From positions 23,141,577-23,205,576 of the forward strand of contig NC_092800.1 in NCBI RefSeq assembly GCF_918797505.1: a DNA stretch of 64,000 bases, given 5' to 3'. The DNA comes from Bemisia tabaci. Lineage: Eukaryota > Arthropoda > Insecta > Hemiptera > Aleyrodidae. Under the pieces are notes generated by a model. That model was not told the DNA's origin, did no database searches, and saw only the letters and a list, made by a program, of their open reading frames with translations. The position numbers and the translations under genes are program-made. Shown one piece after another: positions 36,721-48,497 of this stretch. Each line of letters begins with the position of its first letter. Position 1 is the first letter of the stretch.

Positions 36721-37413
36721 GATTTTGACAAACTTAAATTTTAATTTCAGACAAACGGTTGACGTCCACATTTATGGTTACTTCTTTTTAGGTTCTATTT
36801 ACTGAAATTGTGGAAAACTGAGAGAGAAAATATTCAAATTGTATGTTAAACTCAATGATTCAAATAGCAACACTACCGCATACATAAATAAACTAGAAAT
36901 TTGAAAACAAATGTTTACACAATTATTTTAGTATTTACACGATTTCATTATTTTTTAATCGCGCCAAGTCAAACTATTCGGTGTTATAGCAAATTTTTAA
37001 TCAATTGGTGTTCAGGTTGATCTATAAGTATGAATGAGGTACCACTATTTTAACTTTAAGAAACGCATGTTGCCTATCGTTGAAATGAAGGCAATTAATT
37101 CCTTCGCCATCACACCGCGCCAGAACCGCACCGTTGTTGTGAAGGAAAAAGTTTCAGTTGTTTCAAATAATGCATATACGTGATTAATGTTCTTGAAAAA
37201 GTTTTTTTCATTTTAAAAATCATATGTTGGCGGGGTTTTTTTCATTTTCCTTTTAATTAGAAACACAAGTGTATATTTTGAAAAGTTGCAATCTTTACTA
37301 TTTTTCCCGTTGTTCGCAAAAATGAAGGGAATAAATTAGGTTTTTCTCAAGAAACATTTTGACCAGTATGTTTGTACCTGCAATGGATCAATCATTGTAA
37401 TAAAACTTCCCAG

Positions 37414-37596
37414 CAGTGGCGTTGACAAGGGGGTCTGGAACACCCCCCCCCCCCCAGCCTCGATAATAATACCCTTTTTTTTACTTTTGGAGGGCAGACG
37501 TAAAATATTATCAGGGACGTACACAAAATAATGTAAATTTACAGTCACGAACTGTAACCCCCCCCCCCCCCTAAAGAATTCCTAGGTGCACCACTG
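37414..37596. mobile_element. 183-bp hAT-like non-autonomous element with perfect 8-bp TSD
   Basis: The element starts CAGTGGCGTTGAC and ends GGTGCACCACTG, giving inverted ends CAGTGG. It is flanked on both sides by CTTCCCAG (406-413 and 597-604 in the 37 kb region). An 8-bp duplication with CAG-type ends is the hallmark of hAT transposons. The interior has two poly-C runs and no coding sequence. Confidence 0.85.
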
Positions 37597-37759
37597 CTTC
37601 CCAGTTATGTTAGACGAACGTTTTTTTACGCCTCCTGTGATGTTTTGTCTTGATGAACGAATCATTGCCTATTTGCATATTCCATCCGAACTTTTTTCCA
37701 TGGCATTCTTAGGCCCTTTAAGTCTCAACCTCTTTTTGACAACATTTTTATGTTCGCAG

Positions 37760-37889
37760 GCTCTGTCTATCTTACTTCTTCTTACCCAGCTGCATACTAT
37801 CAGCGGCTGTCATCATAAATGCAACTCGCAGTCACATACCCGAAAGTTTGACCGATGTTGAGGAAGAGGCTTCTCGCGAGAAGACAGAG
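37760..37889 (+). CDS. Candidate coding exon, gustatory-receptor-like membrane protein (part 1)
   Basis: A TTCGCAG acceptor opens 43 codons that begin with the hydrophobic stretch LCLSYFFLPSCILSAAVII and continue through NATRSHIPESLTDV, ending at a phase-0 donor, ACAGAG|GTAATT. The next candidate exon (39562-39651) starts and ends in phase 0 and ends HMDVQV. Insect gustatory receptors are known for conserved phase-0 introns near the C-terminus and a DVQ-type segment before the last membrane helix. The gustatory-receptor identity is therefore an inference. I found neither the upstream exons nor the terminal exon, so this may be a pseudogene or another membrane-protein family. Confidence 0.35.
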
Positions 37890-38280
37890 GTAATTGTTAC
37901 ATTGTTTACTTGAAATATTTTAAGAGCACAAAAAAAAAATTCTCGGCGTTTTCACCAAGGTCCGTTGGTACTTTTACCATTTCAATTTTTTTACCAATTA
38001 TTGGTAATTTATGGCTGTAGAGGCTGTATGGCGAAAGAGGTTCTAAATGAAACAAGGTGAGGAGTGCATTATGAGAGCGCCAAATCTGAAAACATAGTTT
38101 CACATGCAACATTTGATTGCTCGACGGTGAGAGCACCAAATATTCTTTGAATTATCACCCGCAAGTTTTTTTTTTCTTTCTTTTTTTTTAGCCGTGTGAA
38201 TGAAAATTCCATCCTTTAACTCACCTAAAATGAATAGTAAACATTACGTGTGCCGTAACATTTTTTATGAAAACTGAATC

Positions 38281-39214
38281 CCCTGGTAAAAATTGGCAGT
38301 AGAATCTGTGTTCCAAAATACCATAGACCTACAGCCGGCTGTAAGATTTCCAATAGCTTCTATAGCCGGCAACACAATTTCTTATAGCCTTTTATAGCCG
38401 ATGGCGACTAAGCAACAGCCTGGCGATAAAGTGTATGCTTAACGTTACTAATTACGGATGCTAGGACTTAGTGAGTTTTTGGACTACCGCTCTCTTTTTG
38501 GGCCGTAGTATCTTGATTTATTTTACGAGGAAAGCTCCGTTCTTTTGAAGGATGCCTGACATTCCTAAGATGTTGGAGCGCCTATCAATTTCGTATGATA
38601 CTGTGCAATACCTCTGGTGTGAAATAGTTGCTTCAAGCGCCGCGGGCGGGCAGCCAGCGCTGAACGCGCATTGGCGCCTGCAAACCTAACAGGGATACTT
38701 CACGCATTGCGCAATGCGTGAAGTATCCCTGTTAGGTTTATAGGCGCCAGTGCGTCGCCGCTCCGCTTTGTGTTAGGCTTTAATATTTAATCTCGCGGAG
38801 TCAGCGTTTTTCAACTCATGACTTTGAAATTTTTGCACACTCTGTATGGATTATTCTCATTTTAATTGATGAAAAAAAATATGTAGTAAAGGAAAATATG
38901 ATGTGTGTTTTGTAAAAATTAAGGTGATTTCGTACAAACTTAAGGATTTACAAAGCACACGAATTTCTACACAATTTCTCATAGCCTTTCATAGCCGATG
39001 GCGAAAAAGCAACAGCCAGGCGATAAAGTGTAAAGCCCGGCGATAGGAACTATAGCCCGGCTGTATAATTTTTTATCGCTTCGTGTAGCCCGGCCGTATG
39101 ATTTTTTCCACTTTCTACAGCCAGCTATATGATTTTCTATCGCCTTCTTCAGTCGGCCATAAGAACTCCTATGGTATTTCGAAACGCAGCTCCTATCGCC
39201 AATTTTTATCAGGG
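38281..39214 (+). mobile_element. ~930-bp TIR element with central palindrome (family B), copy 1
   Basis: The ends are CCCTGGTAAAAATTGGC and its inverse GCCAATTTTTATCAGGG. Subterminal regions carry many AGCCGGC / AGCCCGGC motifs and a directly repeated CATAGCC...GCCGATGGCGA block near both ends. The centre (38672-38749) is a 78-bp palindrome with no loop. No transposase frame exists. Copies 2 and 3 (42884-43844, 53233-54443) are in the opposite orientation. Confidence 0.8.
38672..38749. repeat. Near-perfect 78-bp palindrome inside family-B element
   Basis: The sequence is two-fold symmetric about 38710/38711 (CACGCATTGC|GCAATGCGTG), with only two mismatched pairs out of 39. It includes AACCTAACAGGGATACTTCA and GGCGCC blocks. 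The same palindrome, with a few changes, is at 43362-43435 and 53692-53766. Related single arms (ATGAATACTTCACGCATTGCG) occur twice in the hAT element at 47117-47639. Confidence 0.85.
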
Positions 39215-39561
39215 GCATTAAATGTTATTCTCTATTTAAGCTACATAATACATCTACTGGATCAAACTCAAAAGGAAATAAAAACAGCCCCTGCAAGCTG
39301 CCCAACCTCTTTAGAGATGGCTTAATTGTCTGGAAATTGAGTAGGCTTCTGACTCATCATCTCAAAAAAACATGAAACGGCCAGATTGAAATTTCAAAAG
39401 TGAACTCTTAAAATTTTTCCAATCCTGGAAGAGCCTAAATTCTGCCGAACATTACGTATGACCAATTTAAAAAAAAAATAAAAAAATCGACCCCTCCATT
39501 AAATTGTGAAATTTTTAATATGTAGAGAATGTGTAATAGAAGATCTGATTGCATTTCTCAG

Positions 39562-39651
39562 GACACAAATACTCTGGAATCCTTATCAGCAGCCCTTGGT
39601 AATTCAATTGAAGTATCCTCTGACATACCGTGCCACATGGACGTTCAAGTG
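39562..39651 (+). CDS. Candidate coding exon, gustatory-receptor-like protein (part 2)
   Basis: A TTTCTCAG acceptor is followed by 30 open codons (DTNTLESLSAALGNSIEV, then SSDIPCHMDVQV) and a strong donor, GTG|GTAAGT. Both boundaries are phase 0 and join in frame to the exon at 37760-37889. The family-B transposon (38281-39214) lies in the intervening intron. An exon supplying the expected final membrane helix was not found between 39652 and 50000, so the gene may be incomplete. As with its partner exon, the function is inferred only from shape and intron phase. Confidence 0.4.
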
Positions 39652-39974
39652 GTAAGTCTGAGATTTAAGTGTTAAGAATATTGTAGGGACGAACTGTTTT
39701 CAAGTTTTGAACCTGTTTGGGTACGACATACCTACTAACACATTTTTTTAAGCAGGCTTACCGTGGGTTGCAAAAAAGCACGGCGCGGCGCCAATCTTAA
39801 GAGCTCTGAAATTTTGAGTCCCCCGAGAGTAAAAGGAAGGGAGCTTCCTTTTCTTACATCTGCCTTATGTGCAAAACGAGTTAGGTGGAAATTTAGTAAA
39901 ATATAGAAGCTTCCACTTTTCTTCTCGAAAAATAATGCATGTCAATTACTCGCTTTGTCTATAACTGAAATTAT

Positions 39975-40205
39975 TTGCATTTTGCAAGAAAGGGACCAAG
40001 AACAATACAATGTCGCTAAGATTGTGCAACTTACATTCTTCGCAATAAAATTAAATTAAAATTAAAGTTTATTAGGAGTAAAGACAAAACTTGTTTAGAT
40101 GATCAGTTTATATTTGCAAGGTAAAAAAACTGCACAATCTTGGCGACATTGGAATACTCCTAGTTCCTTTTTGCAACATGCAATCCAAGTGTACTTGGAC
40201 TACAT
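39975..40205. mobile_element. TTGCAAAATG-family TIR element (family I)
   Basis: The left end ATTTTGCAAGAAAGGGACC is inverted at the right end (AGTTCCTTTTTGCAACATG). Next inside are CAATGTCGCTAAGATTGTGC and its inverse GCACAATCTTGGCGACATTG. Related copies: 29930-30240 and 50935-51455, with decayed forms at 1869-2420 and 45590-45740. It is noncoding. Confidence 0.7.
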
Positions 40206-40239
40206 TTTGCAATAAAGAACTACTCTCTCTGCCTCATTG

Positions 40240-42880
40240 CAGAAACAACCTATACAACATTTGACCACCTATGCAGGCACGTGCTTTTAAAATTAAGTAA
40301 AAAATATTAGTTCTCTATTCCAAAATGCAATCCTCTTGATGCTCAGAAGGTAGGGTGAAAGGTAAAAAGCGCCCTCTTGTGCTACGTTACATGATAGGAT
40401 TAGCTCCCTCTGAAAAGATTCGATTTGTGTATTCTGAGAATAAATTTCATAATTACTAGTTTTTGGTGTAGAAAATTATCGTTATGTTTACCTCGCTCTC
40501 CACCCCCCCCCCCTTTTACTCATTGCCTGGAAAGGGAAGGGTCCGTCAGTCCGTGCCGTTTGAAGAATCTCGAGCATTCAGATGAAAGAGCATCAAAACG
40601 AAAGCCAAAATTCAGCGCATCTCCTTTCAAAACGGTCAGAAGCTTTTTTACGACCAGAGCTATAGCAGGCTCTTGATCATAAAAGTTGACAAATACTCAA
40701 TGCAATGTCGCGAATGGATCTCGACCGCGGGGCGTTGCTGCACAGATGAGCGTGGCTGCCATTGTGAATGGAAATCCGCTGGATTTCGCTTGGTATTAAA
40801 TACAGTTATAAAGTAGAGCGATAATCTCGAATTTAGAACTCAAATTGGCAACACTGGGCGGAGGGTGTACCGAGAGTGCTCCGATGCTCCCGTAATAAAA
40901 ACCCGCATAAAAAAGGGCCCTAACGAAATCACGAAGATGATCTTGCAAATGTTGCATCGCCCTCGAAAAGCTGAGAGGGACGCGGAAATGTCAGATGCTG
41001 CGACGGATATTTCTGGAGGAGTTCGTTCGATACTCGGTGTTTTTTCACGCGTGGACTCTCTTCGCATTTTTCCGCGTACATAAAAGGCGGGTTGAACATG
41101 ATTTCACTTCATTAAAAGAGACGTGTCATGCAACGTGTTATTTGACTGAAGTGGAAAAATCAGTGTTGCCAATCAGCCGAAAGATCGATCGCAGGATCGA
41201 ATTCAGGTGGTCGCAGCTTTTATATTGTGGCCGTCCACGAGAAAAGGGGACCTATGGGGCCGTTTATAAAATACGTAACGCTTCCGGGAGAGAGAATAGG
41301 ACGTGGAGAGTGTTACGCCATTTTGTTTCTACGTTTTAAAGAATACGAAACAACATCATAAAAGCGTTATGAGGAGGGGGGTGGGTCGAAACATATGAAA
41401 TTTAGCTTTGCACGTGTTATATCACAGGGGACATATTCACTAAAGGGTCCTATACTTGTAAATTTCACAAACCTAGGACTTGGCTAGAACCCCATCAGCG
41501 AGGCCATCTAGGGTGCTTCGGGGCCACTGGCTTCAGATGTCTTTAGGAGCGATTAACTGGGAAAACATCAAAGTCTCTGGTCTCTACATCAATTATATGA
41601 CCTGGCATTTTGTCGAGAAGGAGCTCAATTCCCCAACTTCAGGGGTCAATATTTTTGACAGAGGTGGACCGATTTTGGACTTTTTGATTGCGATTAAGGT
41701 CGAAATATTCCGTACTTTCTAAGTTCGATTATATACATTTAAAACTGTGAAAGGAACCCCGATTTTCAAAAACAAGGCCTTCCCTTGAGGTCACAAAAAG
41801 GATCCAGAAAGGTTTGATAATGGTAAAATTCGGATTTCTAGGGGTTCATTCTCCACACGACCTCGCGGTCCCCTACTTCGTCTGACCTAAAATAACCGGG
41901 AGAAAAGCTTGCGCGCGGGCCGATTTTTGAAAGTTTAAAGCAGCCCGATGAGACATCGAAATATGATATATTACATTGTTAAGATAAGGCTCCAAACAGG
42001 GTTATGCCCTAGTCGTTCATGGAGGGAGAAGAAGAATATGATGATGACAATGATGCTGATGTTGATGATAGGGCTATATCTAGTCTTGTAGTCCTGACAT
42101 AGTTTCAATAATTGGGCCGCTGGTGCGGGTGGTCTGGGGCACCCTGTATCACCGGCTTTTAAACACGATTTTATGATACGCGTAACTGATTTATTGCTGA
42201 TGCACCATCTAATCTAACACGCTGATTAGACCGAAAAATCATAAATAGATAAGTATATAGCATATGGAAAGAACCAATATTGAATAGGCGCATTTTAAAA
42301 ACGACTTACTTGTTTTAATTGATTTCTGTACACAGAAAGGTGTGTGTGTGTGTTTATTTGCGTTTTCATTGTACCTACATGGTACATCTGTTGAACTCTA
42401 TAAATTCCATAGCGGTTTTCGTCACCGGTTTCCCTTAAGCTATGATCTTTGAGAAAATTTCTCATTCTAACACGTTGCAAACTAGACGGCACCCAGTACC
42501 TCTTGAATGGAAAACTAGCAGACGTCATTTCTGACTACACATGTCCGTTAATTATTTCTCTCCACCATGAAGAATATTCTGAAAAATGGCAAGACAATTC
42601 TTTTTCAACTGAAAAATGAAATAAGTTTGGAAATTTTGATACACTGGCACTCATACGTACTCGTTTGGCACGTATACTTAGAGTCTAACAACTGTACTAA
42701 TTAGCATCTCCAAATGATTGGTTCGGATTGGTTGCATAAGTTGCACAAAAAGGAACTGTCCATATTTACCCTATTGGACCTCCAGTCTCTGTAAGGAAGA
42801 CTTTCATGTAAACTTAGCGGCAGACATTTGTGGATGATCAATTGACTACACAATTTCCAAATTCTCATGCACTGCACTAT
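40240..42880. other. Intergenic DNA, no gene recognised
   Basis: Open frames at 40425-40676, 40865-41083 and 41480-41722 have no recognisable motifs and no convincing exon boundaries. Minor repeats: a poly-C run near 40503, an impure GAT triplet patch near 42030-42075 and a short GT repeat near 42343. Confidence 0.45.
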
Positions 42881-42883
42881 TTA

Positions 42884-43844
42884 CCCTGGTAAACATTGGC
42901 GATAAGAACTGCGTTTCAAAATACCATAGGAATTCTTATAGCCGGCTAAAGAAGGCTACAGAAAATCATATAGCTGGCTGTAGAATGCGGAGAAAAACAT
43001 ACGGCCGGGCTATACCAGGCGATAAAAAATTATGCAGCCGGGCTATAGTTCTTATCGCTGGGCTTTACACTTTATCGCCTGACTGTTGCTTTTTCGCCAT
43101 CGATTATAAAAGGCTATAAGAAATTGTGTGGAAATTCGTGTGCTTTGAAAATCATTAAGTTTGATACGGAACCACCTTAATATTTACAAAACACACATTA
43201 TATTTTCCTTTCATCTATATTTTTTTTCATCAATTAAAATGAGAATAATGCATACAGGATGTGCAAACATTTCAAAATCATGAGTTGAATAACGCTGACT
43301 CAGCCAGATTAAATATTAGAGCCTAACACATAGCGGAGCGGCAAGGCGACGCACTGGCGCCTACAAACCTAACAGGGATACTGCACGCATTGCGCAGCGC
43401 GTGAAGTATCCCTGTTGGGTTTGTAGGCGCCAATGCGCGTTTCGCGCTGGCTGCCCGCCTGCCGCGCCGCACCGCAGCGTGCCACGGCGCTTAAAGCAAC
43501 TATTTCACACCAGAGGTATTGCACAGTATCATACGAAACTGAAGGCGCTCTAATATATTGGTAATGGCAGGCATCCATCAAAAGTACGGAGCTTTCCTCG
43601 GAAAATAAATCAAGATACTACGGCCCAAAAAGAGAGCAATATTCCAAAAACTCACTAAGTCCTAGCATCCGTAATTAGTAACGTTTAGCATACACTTTAT
43701 CGCCTGGCTGTTGCTTAATCGCCATCGGCTATAAAAGGCTATAAGAAATTGTGTAGCCGGCTATGGAAGCTATTGGAAATCTTACAGCCGGCTGTAGGTC
43801 TATGGTATTTTGGAACACAGATTCTATTGCCAATTTTTACCAAA
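42884..43844 (-). mobile_element. Family-B TIR element, copy 2
   Basis: It begins CCCTGGTAAACATTGGCG and ends TTGCCAATTTTTACCA in the orientation opposite to copy 1. The whole internal structure is kept, including the palindrome at 43362-43435, where the right arm has acquired several changes, and the AGCCGGC motif clusters. There is no coding potential. Confidence 0.8.
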
Positions 43845-43935
43845 GTAATGTTAAGATCAGCATAAGCCATACTGCCATAGAGAAGTGCCTCATGTGTATT
43901 CGAACCTCAGTGATCAATGGAAGAAAAAGATTTTT

Positions 43936-44297
43936 TGATGCCTGAGTGGTATACTGACGAGACTTGCTGTTTCCGAACTAAAGCTGCCAGAGATTGAATT
44001 TTCCTAAAGCTTTTGTAAATTGAGCTAGGTTTGTCAATTTGCCCCTTAACTTCCGGGCATGACTTTCTCCCCATAGATATGATAGCAGAACGAGGTTTCT
44101 AAAATAAAAAGGAGCTTTCGATGTCTGACAGCTTTACTGATGAGACTTGCTGTTTCCGAACTAAACCTGTTCGAAAATGAATTTTCCTAGGCAAGCTTTT
44201 GTAAATTGAGTTGGGTTTGTCAATTTGACCGTTGACTTCTGAGCATAAATTTCACCCTGTGGGTATGATAGCAGGACGAGGTTTCTAAAATTACTTA
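43936..44297 (+). repeat. Tandem duplication, two ~180-bp units
   Basis: Both units contain GAGACTTGCTGTTTCCGAAC, TTTTGTAAATTGAG, TTTGTCAATTTG and ATGATAGCAG...GACGAGGTTTCTAAAAT, starting near 43936 and 44118. They are moderately diverged and noncoding. Confidence 0.7.
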
Positions 44298-44696
44298 AAA
44301 GTTTCTGTGTGTTTGAAAGTTTGCTTTTCTTGCTTGTATTAAGGCGCAATCTAATTTTCACAGACAAAACGAGTGACCGGACACTGTGTCAGTCTAGGAC
44401 ATGCGACCAGGGGCTGCATCGCGGGCTCCTACTTGCACCCTTTCCATCACGAATGTCTCGGCAAATAATCATCACAACCCTCTCCCGAAAATGATCACGT
44501 GACCTCAATTTTCGTTCCGACATGATCAGCCTTTTTCTACTCCATGTTAATGAATTTTGTTCTCTGTTTACTATGATAGCTATCAATAAAATTTTTTGTT
44601 TTACACTTTTCTTAATACCTTGGTTTTGTTCTTCATTTTTCTCTAGCACATGTGATAATATGCCCTTTTAAGTATGTCTCGGGACTCGTACCTGTT

Positions 44697-44950
44697 CTGC
44701 CGTGCCAAGGAATAACGCCGTATGAACCTTCAGACGTTGCCGAATTTCCTTCGATAAAAACCGAATTTACTGGGAAAATTGTGAATATAATTCTCCAAAA
44801 GTTTCAGAAAATTTTGTGGGCAATTTAATCTAAAATATTTGAAAATTTCAAGGAAATATACGCATGAATATCGTCAATAATACATGTTTTATAAAGGGAA
44901 ATTTGGCAACTCTCGAGTGTTCATACGAGCGTTTTTCCTTAGCACGGCAG
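44697..44950. mobile_element. MITE family D (CTGCCGTG ends), copy 1
   Basis: The ends are CTGCCGTGCCAAGG and CCTTAGCACGGCAG, with subterminal ACGCCGTATGAAC paired to GTTCATACGAGCG. It is about 254 bp and noncoding. A second copy is at 63374-63637 and a one-ended relic starts at 29593. Confidence 0.75.
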
Positions 44951-45070
44951 TGATGCAGTCCTAACCACAACTGCAAACTTTCTTTTCCCCAGGAAGAGTG
45001 ACACAATAAAAAAAAAAATCGTTATTTATGAGCGAGGCAGGTATTGATAAAAAATTATATCAGATGATTG

Positions 45071-45309
45071 GATATGAGGGGCTCGGAGGACAAGGCATAT
45101 AGGTGCAATTTTTGAAAAAGTTGAGGTATCAAAGATTTCAAGTAAAACTAATTTTAATGCATATTCTGTGAAAAATTCGCTCCAAAATTTCAATTTTTAA
45201 GCATCAAAAAGTCGGTCTGAACGTTCTTCCCGCCATTAGAAGCCATGTAGTTTTAAAACTTCAAACACGTATTACTCGGAATAGCAAAAACTTCAGCCCC
45301 TCCAATGCA
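45071..45309. mobile_element. MITE family F, copy 2
   Basis: It is inverted relative to copy 1 by its inner blocks. The ends GAGGGGCTCGGAGGACAAGGC and GCCCCTCCAATGC are degenerate. The shared inner motif is GCATATTCTGTGAAAAATTC. Confidence 0.65.
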
Positions 45310-45589
45310 CATATGCTGTTTGAAGAGTAGTAAGACAAATGCTGTAGCTTCAAAAGTAAGCTAGGTAGAAGCTTTTTATTGGTCTAACTTGGAAAACAGG
45401 CGGAATAGCTTTCTTACAAGACCAAGCTCAACTCATTCAGTTAAAAATTGAGAAAGTTATGCAGGAGTGTTGCGTTTCCGCACACGATTTTTAACAAGGA
45501 TTTTTGTTCACTGGAATTGATCTCTAAAACTTCTGCGCGATAACTTATACCAAAAACAACTTCGGAACCCTACGAGCTACTAGACGACA

Positions 45590-45740
45590 TTTGGACTGTA
45601 TTTTACAATTGGGAACTACAATTTTCGGTTCAGTTTACAAATAACGTATGCACCATTAGTTTCCCCCATGTACGTAAGTGTTCTTACGGATGAGTCAGGA
45701 ACTGTAGTTCAAAATTTCAAAATGCAGTCCATTTTACCGT
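45590..45740. mobile_element. Short family-I-like TIR element
   Basis: GGACTGTATTTTACAATTGG (left) and the inverse-related CAAAATGCAGTCC (right) flank GAACTACAATTTTCGG and GGAACTGTAGTTC. It is a decayed member of the family at 1869 and 39975. Confidence 0.5.
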
Positions 45741-46304
45741 AGTCATCATCCTACTAGAAGACCCAATTTTTGGCAGAAAGGCAGAATTTTTTGACTAAAT
45801 TACAAAATGATGTTTCTTTTCCCAAATCATTGTCTTCCTACACGTAGTGTGAAAGAAATCAGAACAATGATTAATCTTTGTATTGCGGCAGCGGCGAATA
45901 ATTGAAGGTGATCTAAAATTGTCTCGCCTTCAATATGACAATGCAGGCGACCCAGGTTCCTTCACATTAAAATTGTGGTATCGCTCTCGCTCGATGCTTT
46001 ATGTTATAGCTCTGTGATACTTGTGAATACCTATCACAAACGCTTCAAAGTTTGTTTTTGTTCTTTACCCACATTGCCACACAGTAATAATGTTAATGAG
46101 TCACAGCTCGTGAAGACAATCCATAATTTTTTCACCTCCTGGTTGGTGTAAATAATCAGAGGCTCACAGTATGAACATGAAAAAAGGACAAGTAAAATAA
46201 AAGTAAAAAGAGCTACCTTTGAATTTTAACCTTTTGAATCAATAGCTTAATCGATCGATCGAAGCAACACACACAAAGTAAAAATTAGACTATTTACGTA
46301 TGCT

Positions 46305-46350
46305 AAAAGGAACTATGTACATATGTTTTGCGTGCAACATAGTTCCTTTT
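46305..46350. repeat. Small hairpin, 14-bp arms
   Basis: AAAAGGAACTATGT (46305-46318) is perfectly inverted at 46337-46350. It is flanked by A+T-rich DNA with no gene. Confidence 0.75.
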
Positions 46351-47108
46351 AACATGAATGCGTTATATTGATATAGCCTCCATCTTCAGGTAAGTAGATT
46401 CAAATTTTCAAGCCAAATGTGACGCAGGTTTAGCCTATGTTGATTAAAATCCAGAGTGCAGTAAGGTGTGAGTAATGCGGTATTAGCATTTTGTATGGAC
46501 ACGAAGGAGGCCCAGCTTAGCAATGTTGTCTTGTGGTGACAGAATATTTATCAAATCGCAGCAGGTTGCAGTTTTATTCAAGCTTTCGTTTTCTCTGTTT
46601 TACTAACTCTTTATTCTAGAGAAAAATTGGGGTTTATATACTGTAAGCCACCAAATTTTATTTTATTTAGTCCAAAACTTTAGTAAACTATTTACTTTTA
46701 TATAGTTAGAAGATATATTTTATAAAGCTTTATATTAAAATCATTAAATTTTTATTTATCTCTATACTAAAAAGATAGTGTTTTATATTCAACTAAATAA
46801 TTTTTAACTAGACTAATTTTTTAATTTTTTTTTAATTATCTTAATAGCTTCAGTATCATGTTTCTCAAATGTAAGCTATTAAAACAAATAAAGCTGATTT
46901 TTGAAATACTCATGGTCAATATTACGGTCTTCAAGTTGATCTGGATCTGGATGGTTAGTGTATTGCGAGTAAAATCAGAAAATCCAAGAGCATACGAAGG
47001 ATTTTTATTTTTTCTTTCCTCACACACTCAATTAAGAATTCAATTGAGAGTCTTTATCTCATATATTTTTGGCGGATTCCTTTGTAACTGTTAAAGGTAT
47101 TAAGATGC
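46351..47108. other. A+T-rich DNA, no gene recognised
   Basis: The stretch 46620-46860 is especially A+T-rich. The 78-codon frame at 46858-47094 is hydrophobic but shows no family motif and no supported splice context. Confidence 0.45.
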
Positions 47109-47116
47109 GTTATAGA

Positions 47117-47639
47117 CAGGGCCGTATTTAGGGGGTGGCCAAATAGGCCACGGCCCATGGTGGCAAATTTTGCAATTTTTTAAAAATTTAGTTATCAAAA
47201 AAATCGGATTAAAAAATAATTACAAACGAGAAAAGACGACAAAATCTCTCATTTCATGAGAGTTAAAGTATAGTAATTTCTAGTTTGTTCGTCTTTCGGT
47301 GGTACAAGAGACAGCATCTTTCACTAGTCTAGTTGAGAGAGAGAGATCAAACACGCAATTTGGGCAGCAACAATGCGGCGCAGAGAGCAATGATGACGGG
47401 GCCTTGAGATGAAAAGGAGAAGCCCTCGGCGCGCCGGTCAGCATGATACACATATTAGCGCCTGCAAGACTCCATGAATACTTCACGCATTGCGTCAAAA
47501 ACAGTGCGGTGAGCAGCGATCGGCATGAAACGCATAGCGCCTACAAGACTGCATGAATACTTCACGCATTGCGCCTTCACCGCCCTTTCAAGCAAAATAC
47601 AGGCGGCCCATGGACGGCAAAAAGGTAAATCCGGCGCTG
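47117..47639. mobile_element. 523-bp hAT-like non-autonomous element with perfect 8-bp TSD
   Basis: The ends CAGGGCCGTATTTAG and TAAATCCGGCGCTG are imperfect inverted repeats (CAGsGCCGkATTTA). GTTATAGA directly repeats at 47109-47116 and 47640-47647, a perfect 8-bp duplication as hAT transposases make. The interior has no transposase frame. It carries two copies of GCATGAATACTTCACGCATTG-type sequence, also found in the family-B palindrome. Confidence 0.88.
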
Positions 47640-48246
47640 GTTATAGACATTAACTAACATGTAATAAGAAAGCAAAAGTACCTACATTTCAAACGATAAC
47701 AAATAGATAGTCAGCTGGTGTAATGTCTTAGAATTCAGGGAGGGAGAGCAATAATCGAAGCGAAAGAAAATTAAAAGATGAAAAAAAGGCTCATAGGTTT
47801 ATAACTTCACAAAGCCTGCCGACCCGGACAAATTGTAGCATTTTAACCACTCATTAAGGTGATTTATGCGCGGCGAATACGCCGTGGGGCTTGCTATTTT
47901 CAAGAAAAACGTATGAAAACTTCAAGGCGAGGTAAGTGTACTGTTTTACATTTATCACTCGCGACCCTATCTGTATATTAGTCCAATCAGTGTTTTTACA
48001 ACCATTAATTATTAGTCAAATGTGAATATAATTTATGAAAATTTTTGCTCGCAATTCGGAACTCCTATCTAATTGGCACCTTCTCTCAGAATTTTGTAGA
48101 GGCCACACTGAATAAGTTTTTGCACTTCTGAAGTGCGATAGAGGATCAGCTGTCCTCCGTCTAACACTGAGAATGCAGATATTTGTATATGAATAAACAT
48201 GTCTGCAACGTCACAACCCGAGATCAATTCTCCAGTTCTTTCTGAA

Positions 48247-48497
48247 GAGATTGATGGGTAGGTAATACATGACACTTTTTTCTTAAACACACCGAACAGT
48301 TTGGCCTGGAATTTTGTTTTTTCAACTTAAAATATGACTCTTAGTGTCATGAAAAAAAGAAAAAAATTTCACGTCAAACTGTTCGGTGTTTTTAGAAAAA
48401 GTCCCATGTACTTATCACTCATGAATCTCTTCAGGAAAAACTAGAGCATTGATCTCTGAAATCTCCGACGCATAAATTTTCCCTTGTTTTCGAGATT
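48247..48497. mobile_element. Palindromic element, second copy of the RFWD3-intron-5 repeat
   Basis: GAGATTGATGGGTAGGTAAT (left) is inverted toward the right end (ACTTATCACTCATGAATCTC). Inner arms AACACACCGAACAGTTTGG and CCAAACTGTTCGGTG-type inverse surround a short centre. The outer arms present in the 12942 copy are largely missing. Confidence 0.65.
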
